Positions 62,514-64,000 of a DNA stretch of 64,000 bases are shown piece after piece. Source of the stretch: an uncultured Desulfobacter sp. (GTDB lineage Bacteria; Desulfobacterota; Desulfobacteria; Desulfobacterales; Desulfobacteraceae). Every line of letters begins with the position of its first letter. Position 1 is the stretch's first letter. The translations under genes and the position numbers were made by a program. The notes under the pieces are model-generated. The model had not been told where the DNA came from. It was given only the letters and a program-made list of their open reading frames with translations, and did no database searches. The stretch spans positions 6,094,501 through 6,158,500 of the forward strand of contig NZ_OY762929.1 in NCBI RefSeq assembly GCF_963666675.1. Reading direction: 5' to 3'.

Positions 62514-64000
62514 GGTGCGGCTCTTTTACGACATGTCTGACCAAAGCTGGTAGTCATGATATTTGCCATTCTTTGCCAGCATTACTTGATCACTTTTAGA
62601 TGCCCCCGTCGTTTCGGTGAAGGTTTTGGTAGCTTTGTAGCCGGAACCTCACCATGTTGATAAAGAGCCCGGTGATTACGTTCGTATTCGCAGGCTTCAT
62701 GAAAATTCCAATACTCATCAAAATCGTTACTACTCCGCAAGGCACGCAGACGCAACACTGCTTCAGCACTGGACAACCGCCATTTGGCACCAGTTATATC
62801 CATTCGGTCCTTTACAAGATGACGACATGCGCCCTCAATAACTCCTGTGGCAATAGGGAGGCCAAGGTCAAGATAATGATGGTATTCAAGGTACGGTGCT
62901 TTATTTTTCAAATACGTTGCGCAGGCTTCTACAGGTTTACGTTGTTTGTCTGTAAATTTTTTTAATGTAGCACTTCTACGCATCCCCCCTGCCATCAATC
63001 CGGCCTTGCCATCGAGTACTTTAGCCAAGCGGTACTGGACCCATTTTTCAAGCTCCGGGCCGGATTTGGGATGAAATGCCCTGCCAGCTTTCCAGAGGTA
63101 TTCAATAACATGAATAATATCAACAATGATCGTAAGGGCCACATTTTGTCTTTTGGCCATACGTTTCAGGATTCGTAGTTGTTGATTTTCGCCGTCCACT
63201 AAGGCAACCCAATGTTTTTCGTGGTTGGGATCACGGTGGGAGGCCTCAGAAAAGGCCGATGCAATGACCTGCTCGGCTGATTTTTCAAGGCTTGCCCATA
63301 CACGCTTTTGTTCCGGGTGAGGGCTTGTTTTTGTATTCGACTTGTCATTCCCCGGAAGCAAGTCTTGGGGCGTACGTTTAAACGTATCTATAGTATATAC
63401 AGCGGCAACGGTTGCCATTCGCTTGGCATTTTTCTTTTCCCCTTTGGATAGCCGGCTTTCCATCTGAGGCTTTCGTTTCCGGGCAGCTTTCCGGGTTTGT
63501 TCCCGCAGGTCCTGCTCATGCATTACCACGCCCTTACCATCGGTGGTGATTACCAGTATTGGACCAGTAACTGTCTCATCCGCCGGGCTGCATTGCCGTA
63601 TTTCATAAAATGCGTCAAAATCCCGAGCTGCTCGCTGTGTTAACTCTTCTACCTGACGTTTGGGAATATCGGCTCCAGTGGTTTTCTTGATCGTTTCGAC
63701 AGTCTCGTCAAAAGAACTCTTTGAAGCGTTTTCAGCCACACGGCGACGAAGTTCGAGGGAATAAAGTTCTGGGGGAAGATTCAATCGGGCATCCAACGGG
63801 TGCAAACTTGCCACGCCCTTGTTTCCATATCCGGCACGACTTTCCGATACCGTTCCAAATACGGTTTCGATTTTTCGATCCTGTGGCCTCACTTTCGGTC
63901 GAACAATGCCATCGGCTCCACAGACCGGCTCTTCACAATGGCTGGGACCGAGCTTGTCTAAATGTTCCTGAAGCAGGATGCGCATCAGCTCACGTCCTCG
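62513..64000 (-). mobile_element. ISKra4-type element, second copy (cut by window end)
   Basis: Begins with the same terminal repeat GGGTGCGGCTCTTTT at 62513 and continues, inverted, with sequence matching the right part of the copy at 11414-14125. The other end and the DruA-like gene lie outside the window. At least one base differs (13050 versus 63588). Confidence 0.95.
62582..64000 (-). CDS. ISKra4-family transposase, second copy (partial at window end)
   Basis: Same protein as 12485-14056 over its C-terminal ~470 residues, with an Asn-to-Ser change in RQCSPADE. The N-terminus is beyond the window. The frame is open to the last base. Confidence 0.93.
   Translation of the reverse strand, partial: RGRELMRILLQEHLDKLGPSHCEEPVCGADGIVRPKVRPQDRKIETVFGTVSESRAGYGNKGVASLHPLDARLNLPPELYSLELRRRVAENASKSSFDETVETIKKTTGADIPKRQVEELTQRAARDFDAFYEIRQCSPADETVTGPILVITTDGKGVVMHEQDLREQTRKAARKRKPQMESRLSKGEKKNAKRMATVAAVYTIDTFKRTPQDLLPGNDKSNTKTSPHPEQKRVWASLEKSAEQVIASAFSEASHRDPNHEKHWVALVDGENQQLRILKRMAKRQNVALTIIVDIIHVIEYLWKAGRAFHPKSGPELEKWVQYRLAKVLDGKAGLMAGGMRRSATLKKFTDKQRKPVEACATYLKNKAPYLEYHHYLDLGLPIATGVIEGACRHLVKDRMDITGAKWRLSSAEAVLRLRALRSSNDFDEYWNFHEACEYERNHRALYQHGEVPATKLPKPSPKRRGHLKVIK

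Overview
The window reads as chromosome of a sulfate-reducing Desulfobacterota (Desulfobacter/Desulfobacula-like) bacterium. The grounds are gene content and style rather than a database match: dockerin-tailed secreted proteins, an HdrD/GlpC-like iron-sulfur protein, an AmrS-type radical SAM enzyme, large hybrid kinases, many long-hairpin dispersed repeats and a heavy IS load. Most housekeeping genes have clear Shine-Dalgarno sites; GTG and TTG starts are common.

Layout. 1-9.0 kb: a diguanylate cyclase cut by the window edge, an SH3 lipoprotein, two secreted dockerin-tailed proteins (one frameshifted), and an AT-rich pair (SHOCT membrane protein plus HEPN-like protein) followed by an attC-like hairpin, then another lipoprotein. 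9.6-18.4 kb: rsgA, a complete ISKra4-type element with a DruA-like accessory gene, and a hybrid histidine kinase/NtrC-type regulator pair whose start region was hit by that IS. 18.4-34.2 kb: metabolic and housekeeping genes: a LysR regulator divergent from two aldehyde dehydrogenases (amaB-like, pruA), slyD-like, methyltransferase, amrS-like, cca, serB, HdrD/GlpC-like, the queuosine operon queDEC, mmuM and tRNA-Met. 34.3-45.8 kb: DUF3426 protein, hpt, cbpA-like, mnmG, yhcC-like, rhlE, a cold-shock gene, apbE and an unknown TPR-like protein.

45.8-62.5 kb is the most interesting part: a decayed chromosomal integron. An integron integrase with an internal deletion (45779-46458) faces an array with three related attC-type sites (about 56.4, 57.3 and 61.0 kb). 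The cassettes hold a HExxH metallopeptidase-like gene, a Tae4-like amidase gene (frameshifted) with a small membrane protein, and a VapBC module with its own promoter and operator. The first cassette gene is split by a 9.19-kb set of nested insertions: an IS66-type element (8-bp target duplication) that itself took up a second IS66-type element (8-bp duplication, carrying an IS3-type element) and a three-gene TGT...ACA transposon (5-bp duplication). Removing the insertions in silico restores each interrupted frame. Next to the third attC lies the remnant of a group II intron on the minus strand, in the orientation expected of attC-targeting introns. A second, maturase-encoding group II intron sits on the plus strand inside its domain V. 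The array ends with a DUF1254/DUF1214 lipoprotein gene cut by a second ISKra4-type copy, which runs off the window.

The window also holds dispersed non-coding repeats: a ~65-bp double-hairpin repeat in four copies with compensatory changes, two long hairpin elements, a GTAGGGGC-ended palindromic repeat in two copies, and a perfect three-way-junction palindrome between the integrase remnant and the first cassette.
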